From: an uncultured Mucilaginibacter sp.
GTDB taxonomy: Bacteria > Bacteroidota > Bacteroidia > Sphingobacteriales > Sphingobacteriaceae
NCBI RefSeq assembly: GCF_903913935.1
Contig: NZ_CAIWNH010000152.1
Coordinates: 1 to 32,265 of the forward strand
Length of the DNA: 32,265 bases
Reading direction: 5' to 3'
The position numbers and the translations under genes were made by a program. Of this stretch, positions 7,036 through 14,537 are shown in pieces; the stretch's first letter is position 1; each line of letters opens with the position of its first letter. The notes below the pieces were generated by a model. That model saw only the letters and a program-made list of their open reading frames with translations, was not told where the DNA came from and did not search any database.

Positions 7036-10000
7036 TCAAATAGCCGTTGCGTTTTTCCTTGCCTTTGACTCCTGATTATTTTCCAGGCTCAGCGCATAAA
7101 CAACTTTTAATCCCCGCTCCTGGTTTATCCATTCAATGGTGCCGCCAATATCTTCCATGCGTTTGCGCATATTTTTTAACCCGTTTCCACTTAGCCGGGT
7201 AGTTTTAGCATGCATTCCATGGCCGTCATCGCTCACTTCAAAATTTACCCGGTCAATATCGAGCCTTAGCGAAAGCTTAACATGATTGGCATCTGCATGC
7301 TTCATTACATTGTTGAGGGCCTCTTTAGTAACCAGGTATAAATTCCGGCGCTGCTCGTTGCTTAACCTTATTTGTGGTACATCATCCGGGAAATCGATCT
7401 TTAACGTGAGTTTAAACGGTTCAAAAAGCTGCTGCATTTGTTCACGTATGTAAGACAAAAGATTTTCAAGCGAGTCGTTTTGCGGATTTAGGGCCCATAT
7501 GATCTCGCTCATAGTTTCAACCAATTTCCTGGCGACAATGGAGATGCTCCCCAAATCATTTTTTATGGTACGTTCAGTTTTTTGCTGGGTTTGTATCAAC
7601 TCACTCAAAAGCGCAATATGTGTTAATCCGCTGCCAATTTCGTCGTGCATATCCCTGCTTATCCGGTTCCGCTCTGCATCAATAGCAGCTTGCTTTTCGA
7701 GTTGCCCTAATCGCTTTTTAATTTTTTGCCGCGAAACATAATAGGTAATATAAATAATCAGCGCTAAAAACACAATTGAAGCACACACATAAAACCAGGT
7801 CTTTTGCCAGAATGGCGCATTTACTATAATATTTAATTTCTCTTCTTTGCTCCAAACGCCATCGCTATTTGCCGCTTTAACCCTTAATATATAATGCGAG
7901 GGCATCAAATGTGTGTAGCGCATATTTTTATCGCCTGAGGTGATCCAATTTTTATCCCAGCCCTCTAAAATAAATTTAACCTTATTTGCCTGTGGCCGGG
8001 TAAAGTCAAGCGCCGCAAACCTGAAGCTAATGTTGTTTTGATCGTAATTAAGCGATATGGTTTTACTTTTAGAAAACTGCTCGTCCTTAACATACGGATT
8101 GTCATCAATACTGATAGAGGTGATAGCCACTCCCGGCGCAGTATAAGCGGGAGTTCTGGTGATTTTTGGATTAAACCAATTAAAACCCCTTATGCCCCCA
8201 AAGTACATGTTGCCCGATGCGCCCTTATAAAATGCCTGGGTGTTAAATTCGTTGCTCTGAAGGCCGTCTTTTGCCGTATAGTTTTGAAAGGTTCCTTCCT
8301 GCCGGTCAAAAAAAATGAGGCCCATATTCGTGCTCATCCAAAAATTATGCTGTTCATCCTCTAAAACGCCATACACATAACTGTTTGCCATGCCGTTCCT
8401 TTCATCATAAAAGCTTTGCTTATTGGTGAGGGTGTTAAATTCAATCAGGCCGATCCCGGTACCGATCCAAAGAGCGTTTCTATCCTTTTCATCAGGGTGA
8501 ATGCTCCTGATATCAATCAGCAGAAACCGCTTCTCTAACACCTCAAATTCATCGCCCTTTTTTTTATAGTGGATGAGCCCATGTAACGGGCATGAGGCCC
8601 ACAGGGTATGATCGCCCATCTCAACCACGTCAGTTGTGAGGAAAACGTTAGCCGTTTTCGATTTATCAAAAAAACAAGTGTAACCCGCCCCGTTTTTTTT
8701 TATTGTCATCAGGCCGTAAGCAGTTGCGCCAACCAGTTCGCCATTTTCCAGCTGGATTAGCTTATAAACAAAATTGCTGTGTTCATTAAGCACCGGGCCG
8801 TTAATTACCTTAACCGGCTTGAAAATACCGGTCGCTTCATCAAAAATAGTAATACCCAAACTGCCGGATATCCAGATCTGCCCATCTCTGTCTTTTAAAA
8901 TACTTGAAATGATTGATCCGGGCAATCCCTTTGATTTGTAGTGCTGGTAATCATAACTTTTAATCAACCTGGTTTCCGGATCGTAAATATTTAGCCCACT
9001 GCTATGGGTTCCAAGCCAAATACGGCCGCTTTTATCTTCAAAAAAACATTTAATAAAGTAGTCCTTTAAAAATGGATAATCGCCTTCATTCAGCGGGAAC
9101 AGGTTGAATTTCGGCGGCTTCAGGTCTAATTTACATACGCCACCTCCATCTGTCCCGATCCATAAATTACCTGATCGGTCAATACATAGGGCAGACAGAA
9201 TATTGATTGGCAAAGTTTTCACCCTTGAATTATCGTGCAGGTAATTGATATAAGTACGGGTGTGTTCATCATAACAAAGCAAACCATTATCATAGGTACT
9301 GATCCAGATCCGGTGGTAGGCATCGCTCCGAATGGCCTGCACATCAAGCGTTTTGTTTAACGGTAGCCCAAAGGCTACACTATCCAATACATTAAAAGCC
9401 GAATCTGTAACGATTATTTTCCCCGGCGATTGCAGGTTATACAGCCTCCCGTCGCCTGTATAAAAGGTAGAGTAAAAATCAATTGCCGGCCTGATGAATT
9501 TAAGCTTTCCGGTTTGTGTATTAAAAGCAAATACGCCCTTATCTTCCGGGGATTTTATCCAAATCGTATTTTTATAATCTGTGGTTAACTGTTCCGATAC
9601 AAAATTTGTGTAGGGTTCTTTAAGCCGGCAAGCCGTTAAGATAAGCTGACTAGTAGAGATATGGTAGGCGTAAATGCCCGCCGCCGGATTGAAAATATAG
9701 AAAATGTCATTGCTGTCGATGAAGATACCCGCTGTCCACCCATACTTTTTAAAGATAAGCTTACGGCTAAGTTTGTCATTTAGCGGGTCGTAATAAAACA
9801 AACCGGTTTCATTGCAAAACCATATGTTGCCATGGCTGTCTTCCGAAATGTTACCGTGGATAAAGTTCGAATTGGCTATTTTTTTATCATTTATTTTATA
9901 AATGCGAATATTTTCACCATCATACCTGTTAAGTCCATCGGCTGTACCAAACCACATAAACCCTTTCTTATCCTGAAAGATACTATATACTGAGCTTTGC

Positions 10001-10107
10001 GAAAGGCCATCATTGACCCCGATATTTTCGAACCGTGGAATAATATCCTGCGCAGCTACCCTGCCCGAAAACAGGACAATAAAAAGTACAATAAGAGAGC
10101 TTCTCAT
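7036..10107 (-). CDS. Sensor histidine kinase with periplasmic reg_prop propeller and Y_Y_Y domain
   Basis: This is a 1023-aa membrane sensor. Residues 1-19 are a signal peptide ending VAAQ. A chain of two-component-propeller repeats follows, each of the form (N/R)xWxGTxxGLxxYD, for example FMWFGTADGLNRYD and NLWIGTDGGGVCKLD, and these build a large periplasmic beta-propeller. Next come a Y_Y_Y immunoglobulin-like domain (about 690-765), one membrane helix (about 771-791) and a HisKA_3 dimerisation helix with phospho-acceptor His821 in ISRDMHDEIGSGL. The HATPase domain has an N box near 929 and the G motifs SDDGHG and GNGLKNM. It resembles the hybrid HTCS sensors of Bacteroidota but lacks the fused receiver and AraC domains; the separate NarL-type regulator downstream fills that role. 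HTCS relatives sense glycans; the ligand here is unknown. Confidence 0.95.
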   Translation of the reverse strand: MRSSLIVLFIVLFSGRVAAQDIIPRFENIGVNDGLSQSSVYSIFQDKKGFMWFGTADGLNRYDGENIRIYKINDKKIANSNFIHGNISEDSHGNIWFCNETGLFYYDPLNDKLSRKLIFKKYGWTAGIFIDSNDIFYIFNPAAGIYAYHISTSQLILTACRLKEPYTNFVSEQLTTDYKNTIWIKSPEDKGVFAFNTQTGKLKFIRPAIDFYSTFYTGDGRLYNLQSPGKIIVTDSAFNVLDSVAFGLPLNKTLDVQAIRSDAYHRIWISTYDNGLLCYDEHTRTYINYLHDNSRVKTLPINILSALCIDRSGNLWIGTDGGGVCKLDLKPPKFNLFPLNEGDYPFLKDYFIKCFFEDKSGRIWLGTHSSGLNIYDPETRLIKSYDYQHYKSKGLPGSIISSILKDRDGQIWISGSLGITIFDEATGIFKPVKVINGPVLNEHSNFVYKLIQLENGELVGATAYGLMTIKKNGAGYTCFFDKSKTANVFLTTDVVEMGDHTLWASCPLHGLIHYKKKGDEFEVLEKRFLLIDIRSIHPDEKDRNALWIGTGIGLIEFNTLTNKQSFYDERNGMANSYVYGVLEDEQHNFWMSTNMGLIFFDRQEGTFQNYTAKDGLQSNEFNTQAFYKGASGNMYFGGIRGFNWFNPKITRTPAYTAPGVAITSISIDDNPYVKDEQFSKSKTISLNYDQNNISFRFAALDFTRPQANKVKFILEGWDKNWITSGDKNMRYTHLMPSHYILRVKAANSDGVWSKEEKLNIIVNAPFWQKTWFYVCASIVFLALIIYITYYVSRQKIKKRLGQLEKQAAIDAERNRISRDMHDEIGSGLTHIALLSELIQTQQKTERTIKNDLGSISIVARKLVETMSEIIWALNPQNDSLENLLSYIREQMQQLFEPFKLTLKIDFPDDVPQIRLSNEQRRNLYLVTKEALNNVMKHADANHVKLSLRLDIDRVNFEVSDDGHGMHAKTTRLSGNGLKNMRKRMEDIGGTIEWINQERGLKVVYALSLENNQESKARKNATAI

Positions 10108-10244
10108 TAATCAGGGCATTGGATTAGTGTTATAAATATACCTGAATTTTAATATATAATAAATAGATATCGATATTAACTTTTCATAAACTATGTGGAT
10201 TGAAACCTGATGTTTAAACATTTAACGCCCGGGTACAGGATAAA

Positions 10245-10266
10245 AAATACCACTTTTTTACTACTG
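10245..10266 (+). promoter_or_regulatory. Weak copy of the shared box (site D) upstream of the MORN-like gene
   Basis: The stretch contains TACCACTTTTTTA and matches the 22-bp box of sites A-C at 16 of 22 positions, with the TAC-Y-ACTTTTTTA core kept. It is in the same orientation as the downstream gene, 68 nt before its ATG. No TAnnTTTG follows at 20 nt, so this may be chance in an AT-rich gap or a diverged site. Confidence 0.3.
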
Positions 10267-10334
10267 TATTGTTAGGTAAAATAATATGGCCATTCATGAA
10301 ATTTAGTACGTAAAACTGCATTAAATTTTTGACG

Positions 10335-11939
10335 ATGAATACACCAAAACCTTTGATGTGTATCCCGCTCATCACGCTGTTGGTAGCCGGGATTTTAAAT
10401 ACGGTAAATGCCCAGCATATTAGTTGCGAAAATTTACTGGCTATTGTTAAAGCAATAGCCGGTGATTCGACAATGAGGACCATTAAAGCCGAAATAGCAA
10501 AAGAGGCCATGGGCGATGACAGCGCACAATACTTTACATCGATTCCGATTTGGGATTACCTTGATGATTTGCATGGTGAATATATTGAATATGATAAAGC
10601 ATTGGGTGCTGTTGTTTACAATGGTTACTCCATTAACAGGGCTACGCTAACAGATGAGAGAGAACGCACTATTAAGGCGTTTGAAAATTGCCTTGGGGAC
10701 GGCTGGATCATCCGAACGGCTATTGATGGTTTAGGAGACACGGTTACTTATTTTAAACACCCGGCTGACTATACCACGCTAACTGTTAAAAACCATGAGG
10801 GATGGATGCGGATTAAATGCTACCACGAGCCAAAAAATGGCTCGCCGGTATGTGTTAGCGGCGATTGCTACAACTTTTACGGCGGGGTTCAGTTTTTTAA
10901 CAACGATGCATATACAGGTACTTTTATTGACGGTACACTGAGCGGCGTTGGCCATGCAAACTGGTTTGCAACCCAAAAACAATACCAGGGTTCATTTTTG
11001 GATAACCAGCTCGAAGGTTACGGGGCTATTTATGACGAAAACAACCATGCAGTGAAAAAGGGCTTCTTTTTTAAAGGGGATACGGTGCCCCTGGACAGGC
11101 ATAAAACCGGATGCCAGTACGGCGATTGTGAAAACGGATTCGGCGTCAAATTAACTTCAAGTGAATTTTTTGTTTATGCCGATGTATATATAGGGTATTT
11201 TAAAAACGGGCTTCCGGAAGGCCTGGGAGAATCGGTAACAGGTTGGGGAAACACCGAAACTGCTTTTTTTGGACATTACAGAAAAGGCATTGCTGATGGC
11301 ACTGGGATTTTTATAAACTACAATGGTAATATAACTTTCGGCGATTATATAAATACCATTGCGCAGGGGAACTACCTGACTGCGGTAACGGATAAAACAG
11401 TAATCCAGGGTAATTACGATGATCATTCATTAACTTATTTTGATGCAAACGGGATCTTAACCAAATCGGGAAAACAACTCCTGGCATTCGTTGAAAACAC
11501 TGATCCGGTTTACCTGGATAGAAAAGCAACTGCAAAATCATTAAGTGAATTTTATAATTACCGGCAAACGGGTTATAAGGAGATTTTAAATGTACAAAGC
11601 AAATCGTTAAAGAGCCCCGTTTTTGAAAGTTATAAAAGCAAGCGGCTATTCCAGGGCCGGTTTGACACGAATGTTTGTTCGGATCAACATCACGACTTGT
11701 ATATAATTGTATCCTTGTCAGGGAAAAGCGTTGATAAACCCGCATGGGTAAAGCTTTATAATAAATATTATAAAATGCTGGACAAAGCGCTTGGTAACCA
11801 GTGGCGGGTAACTACCGACAAAGGCATTGCAGGCGTCGAAAAAATTTCAAGTAGTATTGTTTTTCGCAACATATTCGATCTGTCAAAATCAATTGAGCTT
11901 TTGATAGACAAAAGAGGCGTCCAACTGGAAATACACTGA
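10335..11939 (+). CDS. Secreted protein with MORN-like repeats
   Basis: The protein has 534 aa counted from ATG 10335; an in-frame TTG 6 nt upstream is less likely. Residues 1-26 are a signal peptide ending NTVNAQ, so it is periplasmic or secreted, with no lipobox. The middle (about 150-330) carries MORN-type repeats of the form Y-x-G-x-F-x-(N/D)-G-x-x-x-G-x-G, for example YTGTFIDGTLSGVGHANW, YQGSFLDNQLEGYGAIY and YIGYFKNGLPEGLGES. MORN repeats in bacteria often bind surfaces or other proteins. The N- and C-terminal parts are not recognised. It is divergent from the sensor kinase gene across a 227-nt AT-rich gap, which suggests a link with that system. Confidence 0.7.
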   Translation: MNTPKPLMCIPLITLLVAGILNTVNAQHISCENLLAIVKAIAGDSTMRTIKAEIAKEAMGDDSAQYFTSIPIWDYLDDLHGEYIEYDKALGAVVYNGYSINRATLTDERERTIKAFENCLGDGWIIRTAIDGLGDTVTYFKHPADYTTLTVKNHEGWMRIKCYHEPKNGSPVCVSGDCYNFYGGVQFFNNDAYTGTFIDGTLSGVGHANWFATQKQYQGSFLDNQLEGYGAIYDENNHAVKKGFFFKGDTVPLDRHKTGCQYGDCENGFGVKLTSSEFFVYADVYIGYFKNGLPEGLGESVTGWGNTETAFFGHYRKGIADGTGIFINYNGNITFGDYINTIAQGNYLTAVTDKTVIQGNYDDHSLTYFDANGILTKSGKQLLAFVENTDPVYLDRKATAKSLSEFYNYRQTGYKEILNVQSKSLKSPVFESYKSKRLFQGRFDTNVCSDQHHDLYIIVSLSGKSVDKPAWVKLYNKYYKMLDKALGNQWRVTTDKGIAGVEKISSSIVFRNIFDLSKSIELLIDKRGVQLEIH

Positions 11940-12004
11940 ATTTGTAAAGCCAACTTGCTAATAATAGGACATGATGCCTTCGCCGAAATATGTTCACCTA
12001 AATA

Positions 12005-12054
12005 AATTACTACTTTTTTCACATTTAATAAATATCTCCGGCACCCTACCTTAG
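12005..12054 (+). promoter_or_regulatory. Shared 22-bp box plus -7 element, promoter of the 82-aa gene (site C)
   Basis: The box at 12005-12026 matches site A in 21 of 22 positions (one A-to-C change, giving ACTTTTTTCACATTT). After 20 nt comes TACCTTAG (12047-12054), a 7/8 match to TAnnTTTG. The expected start near 12060 leaves a leader of about 18 nt to the ATG at 12078. Confidence 0.75.
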
Positions 12055-12077
12055 ACGTAAACCAAAACAATAAAACC

Positions 12078-12326
12078 ATGAATATTTTAGTAAACCACCA
12101 CATCTCAGACCCCGATGCTTATTGGGGTGCTTTAGGCGCAAACCCTCCTGTTCCGGAAGGCTTTAAAGTTGTTACGTTTATGGCCGGGACAGACCCCGCT
12201 TCATCAGCCTGTTTATGGAGCGCACCTGATGTTGAATCATTAAAAGCGCTGGTTGACAAAACAGTTGGACATGCAAGCAGTAATAGTTATATGGTAATTA
12301 ATGATTCAAAGTCATTCGGCTTATAG
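12078..12326 (+). CDS. Small cytosolic protein of unknown function (82 aa)
   Basis: I do not recognise this family with confidence. The protein begins MNILVNHHISDPDAYWGA, has no signal peptide or membrane segment, and ends with a segment typical of small ferredoxin-like alpha+beta proteins (SSACLWSAPDVESLKALVD, then a Ser/Asn-rich strand). The VESLKALVDKTVG helix and 'clW.ap' pattern recall dimeric alpha+beta-barrel or DUF4242-like proteins. It is a real gene: it has a box-plus-TAnnTTTG promoter and a strong terminator directly after it, so it is transcribed alone. It likely shares regulation with the response regulator and the 12487-12945 gene. Confidence 0.8.
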   Translation: MNILVNHHISDPDAYWGALGANPPVPEGFKVVTFMAGTDPASSACLWSAPDVESLKALVDKTVGHASSNSYMVINDSKSFGL

Positions 12327-12350
12327 AATCATTAATACAGCCAAAAAAAT

Positions 12351-12381
12351 AAAAAGCCGCCGGCAACCCAGCGGTTTTTTT
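12351..12381 (+). terminator. Terminator of the 82-aa gene
   Basis: AAAAGCCGC (12352-12360) pairs with GCGGTTTTT (12371-12379), one G-U pair, around a 10-nt loop, and the T-run follows. It lies 25 nt after the stop. Confidence 0.8.
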
Positions 12382-12392
12382 ATGTCAACAAT

Positions 12393-12423
12393 AAAAAAAC
12401 CGGCAGTTAAAAATAACTCCCGG
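12393..12423 (-). terminator. Terminator of the 152-aa secreted-protein gene
   Basis: CCGGCAGTTA (12400-12409) and TAACTCCCGG (12414-12423) form a stem with one mismatch around AAAA. On the minus strand the stem is followed by a run of seven T (12399-12393). It therefore ends transcription coming from 12945, back to back with the plus-strand terminator beside it. Confidence 0.75.
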
Positions 12424-12486
12424 CTCACTCTAACTAATCACTCCGGCAGAAATGCAGGATCTGAACCTTTGTATTAATACTTTATA

Positions 12487-12945
12487 TTAACGCCCCGGAA
12501 CCAATACCAGGCCCAGGTAACCCTTTCTTGCTTCGGGGTTCAAAAAAGCAGCATATTGGGGTGTTGCATAGGCGGTAAACCCGGGAGGGGCCGCTGTACC
12601 GGTGGCAGTCATCCCCATTAAAACAATGGCCTTTTGTGCCGTACTCAACATAGAAACCGGCATATCACAAATAATGATCTTAACCTGGCCCGACTCAGTT
12701 ATCTGAAAATCAAAAACCGAATCATATTCCTTACAACCATAAAACACATCTGTAGCTGTTTGCTGCGTCTTTTTAAACTGACCCAGCACAGTTAAGTAGC
12801 TTGCAGCAGAGTCAACCGGCATCCCCAGCTTCGTAACCATGATCGAGATCTGGCTGGCGAGTATGTAGTTTGGCAAATCAGTTGATTGCTGCGCGTTTGC
12901 GCCGATGCCTGCTATAATTAAAATTAAAAGAAGCTTAAATTTCAT
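12487..12945 (-). CDS. Small secreted protein of unknown function (152 aa)
   Basis: The signal peptide MKFKLLLILIIAGIGANAQ is followed by a mature protein of about 133 residues that I do not recognise. Two cysteines (one in YGCKEYD, one in IIICDMP) could form a disulfide. The rest is mixed hydrophobic with a proline/alanine-rich stretch (TGTAAPPGFTAYATPQYAAF) near the C-terminus. It is monocistronic, with its own box-type promoter at 12981-13030 and its own terminator. The promoter is identical in the 22-bp box to that of the two-component response regulator, so it is a candidate target of that system. Confidence 0.75.
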   Translation of the reverse strand: MKFKLLLILIIAGIGANAQQSTDLPNYILASQISIMVTKLGMPVDSAASYLTVLGQFKKTQQTATDVFYGCKEYDSVFDFQITESGQVKIIICDMPVSMLSTAQKAIVLMGMTATGTAAPPGFTAYATPQYAAFLNPEARKGYLGLVLVPGR

Positions 12946-12980
12946 GAGATCAGGGAGTTTAAATGGATTTTATAACCCTT

Positions 12981-13030
12981 ACAAGTTAGGCAGCTTCCCC
13001 TCATCACAAAATGTTAAAAAAGTAGTAATT
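12981..13030 (-). promoter_or_regulatory. Shared 22-bp box plus -7 element, promoter of the 152-aa gene (site B)
   Basis: Minus-strand box 13030 to 13009, identical over 22 nt to site A. After 20 nt comes TAACTTGT (12988-12981), close to TAnnTTTG. The expected leader is about 30 nt to the ATG at 12945. Confidence 0.75.
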
Positions 13031-13036
13031 TAAAAT

Positions 13037-13065
13037 AAAAAAAGCCGCCTTTTTAGAGACAGCTT
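13037..13065 (-). terminator. Terminator of the ice-binding lipoprotein gene
   Basis: On the minus strand AAGCTGTC (13065-13058) pairs with GGCGGCTT (13049-13042) with two G-U pairs, followed by TTTTTTT (13043-13037). It lies 27 nt after the stop at 13093 and directly before the site B promoter. Confidence 0.65.
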
Positions 13066-13092
13066 CAAATTTAAATACGAGGCTAAATATAT

Positions 13093-13959
13093 TTAATAGG
13101 GATAAACATCATCCGCAATTAAAGTAACTGCTGTTTGGGCAAGTAGCCTGCCGGTGACTTTAGAACCAGTATTTACTGATATCAGCGTTTTACTAAGGAT
13201 ATTTCCTTTGAAATTTACTGCAGTACCAAGCGTTGCCTTTCCTGAAACTACCCAGAAAATATTTTTGGCCTGTGCCCCGCCTTCTAAGGTGATGATGGCA
13301 CCATTACTTACAGTAAGGTTTTTTGCGATCTGAAAAACCCAAACATCATCCGCAAGGCCGCTTAGCTTAACGCCCACTCCTGATATTAATACGCCGGTAC
13401 CCCATTTGTACAAACCGGGATGCAAAGTCCTCCCGCTTAAATCGCCGGCAAATTTTTCAGTAAGCGGGGCCGGAAAAGTACGGCCGTTAGCTTTAGTAAA
13501 AGCGGTCTTCATGTCACTGATTGCTGTGGTCATTTTTGCCGGTGTAGGTGGCGCATAATTAGCTGCAAAAACCTCGCCGGTTACAATGGGCGTAGTTGAA
13601 AATTGATTGGATGCATCCATTTTTAATCCAAATCCGGTAATTGCGGTTCCGGCTATTGGGCTGACACCAATATTACCTGTAATTGCTGTAACACCCGTTG
13701 TAGAAATTCCGGTTTCTGATAAAATAGTAAAGTTAACTGCTGTGCCCAGGTAAACCGGCTTAGCATCAACATCAGTGCTTGATGTAAGGTTTGTAGAAAT
13801 AGATGCCTGTGGTGTTGTACTTGTTGAATTATCTTTTTGGCATCCTGCCATTAATAATGCAGCAAGGACTGCCATTCCACAAAAAATGGTTACTTTTTTG
13901 GAACTTTTTTGTCCCTGAGGTATCCGGGTATTTTTAACCAACCCGATTTTTTTTATCAT
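13093..13959 (-). CDS. DUF3494 ice-binding lipoprotein
   Basis: The 288-aa protein is of the ice-binding/antifreeze family DUF3494 (IBP-1 type), a right-handed beta-solenoid that binds ice planes or mediates ice adhesion. The family pattern runs over about 65-288: LGTAVNFTILSETGIS, then TGNIGVSPIAGTAITGF, then DLSGRTLHPGLYKWGTGV, then DDVWVFQIAKNLTV and GGAQAKNIFWVVSGKATLG. A long basic N-terminus leads into a lipobox with Cys40 (LLMAGCQKD), so it is a lipoprotein; C-Q-K-D resembles the surface-export signal of Bacteroidota. It is the last of three genes with the OmpA-like and large DUF3494 genes, but a 578-nt gap separates it from ompA, so it may have its own promoter. Confidence 0.9.
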   Translation of the reverse strand: MIKKIGLVKNTRIPQGQKSSKKVTIFCGMAVLAALLMAGCQKDNSTSTTPQASISTNLTSSTDVDAKPVYLGTAVNFTILSETGISTTGVTAITGNIGVSPIAGTAITGFGLKMDASNQFSTTPIVTGEVFAANYAPPTPAKMTTAISDMKTAFTKANGRTFPAPLTEKFAGDLSGRTLHPGLYKWGTGVLISGVGVKLSGLADDVWVFQIAKNLTVSNGAIITLEGGAQAKNIFWVVSGKATLGTAVNFKGNILSKTLISVNTGSKVTGRLLAQTAVTLIADDVYPY

Positions 13960-14462
13960 GATGTATTTTTTTAATACTATTTAAGGTTTTGATCTCCCGG
14001 ATTTTTACCCGGCTAAAACAAACCAATTATATATTGCAAAGCCGATGCCTGTATTTACCAGATTTAATTTGGCCAATTATTCTATTTTATTTTGAGGGAT
14101 TATTTTAACGGGGCATGTAGCCTGAAGGCCTTATGGAGGGTGTTTTTAACGAATTGGCCCAATTTAAGTTGATGCTAATTGATGAAATAATATTTTTATT
14201 TCTAATTAAATAAAACTACGCTACTTATACTTACAAGAAAATATGCTTATTATAAAGGATTAAAGTGTATGCTGACAACTAATAAATGAAGAAAATATTG
14301 TGATTTAATAAATTAAAAACCAGCAAAATAATTATCGATGATAGCATTTTGCCATATTTTTTCTGAAGCTCGCGGTCGCGCTCAATACAAATAAATGGTT
14401 ATGTATTTCCTGTTTCGCCATTTACTTTAAAGGCGTATCATTTTTTTGGGTGCAAATAATTA
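13960..14462. other. Gene-free gap holding two inverted 13-bp near-palindromes
   Basis: No coding frame of note is seen on either strand. AATTTGGCCAATT (14066-14078) and AATTGGCCCAATT (14152-14164) are inverted copies of each other at 12 of 13 positions, and each is itself nearly palindromic. They lie about 105-205 nt upstream of the ice-binding gene start and could be operator sites. No exact TAnnTTTG was found for that gene. Confidence 0.35.
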
Positions 14463-14532
14463 TGGGTTGACTAAATCGAATCTTAACCACGGGTTAACCC
14501 ATGTAACATTAAAAAACAACTCAATCAACCCA
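14463..14532. repeat. Inverted repeat 3' of the OmpA-like gene
   Basis: TGGGTTGA (14463-14470) pairs with TCAACCCA (14525-14532), and a perfect palindrome GGGTTAACCC (14491-14500) lies between. The right arm (AACTCAATCAACCCA) resembles the TTGATT-word repeat after nth. It starts 5 nt after the OmpA-like stop on the minus strand and may help end that transcript, although the T-run is not placed classically. Confidence 0.5.
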
Positions 14533-14537
14533 ATAAT

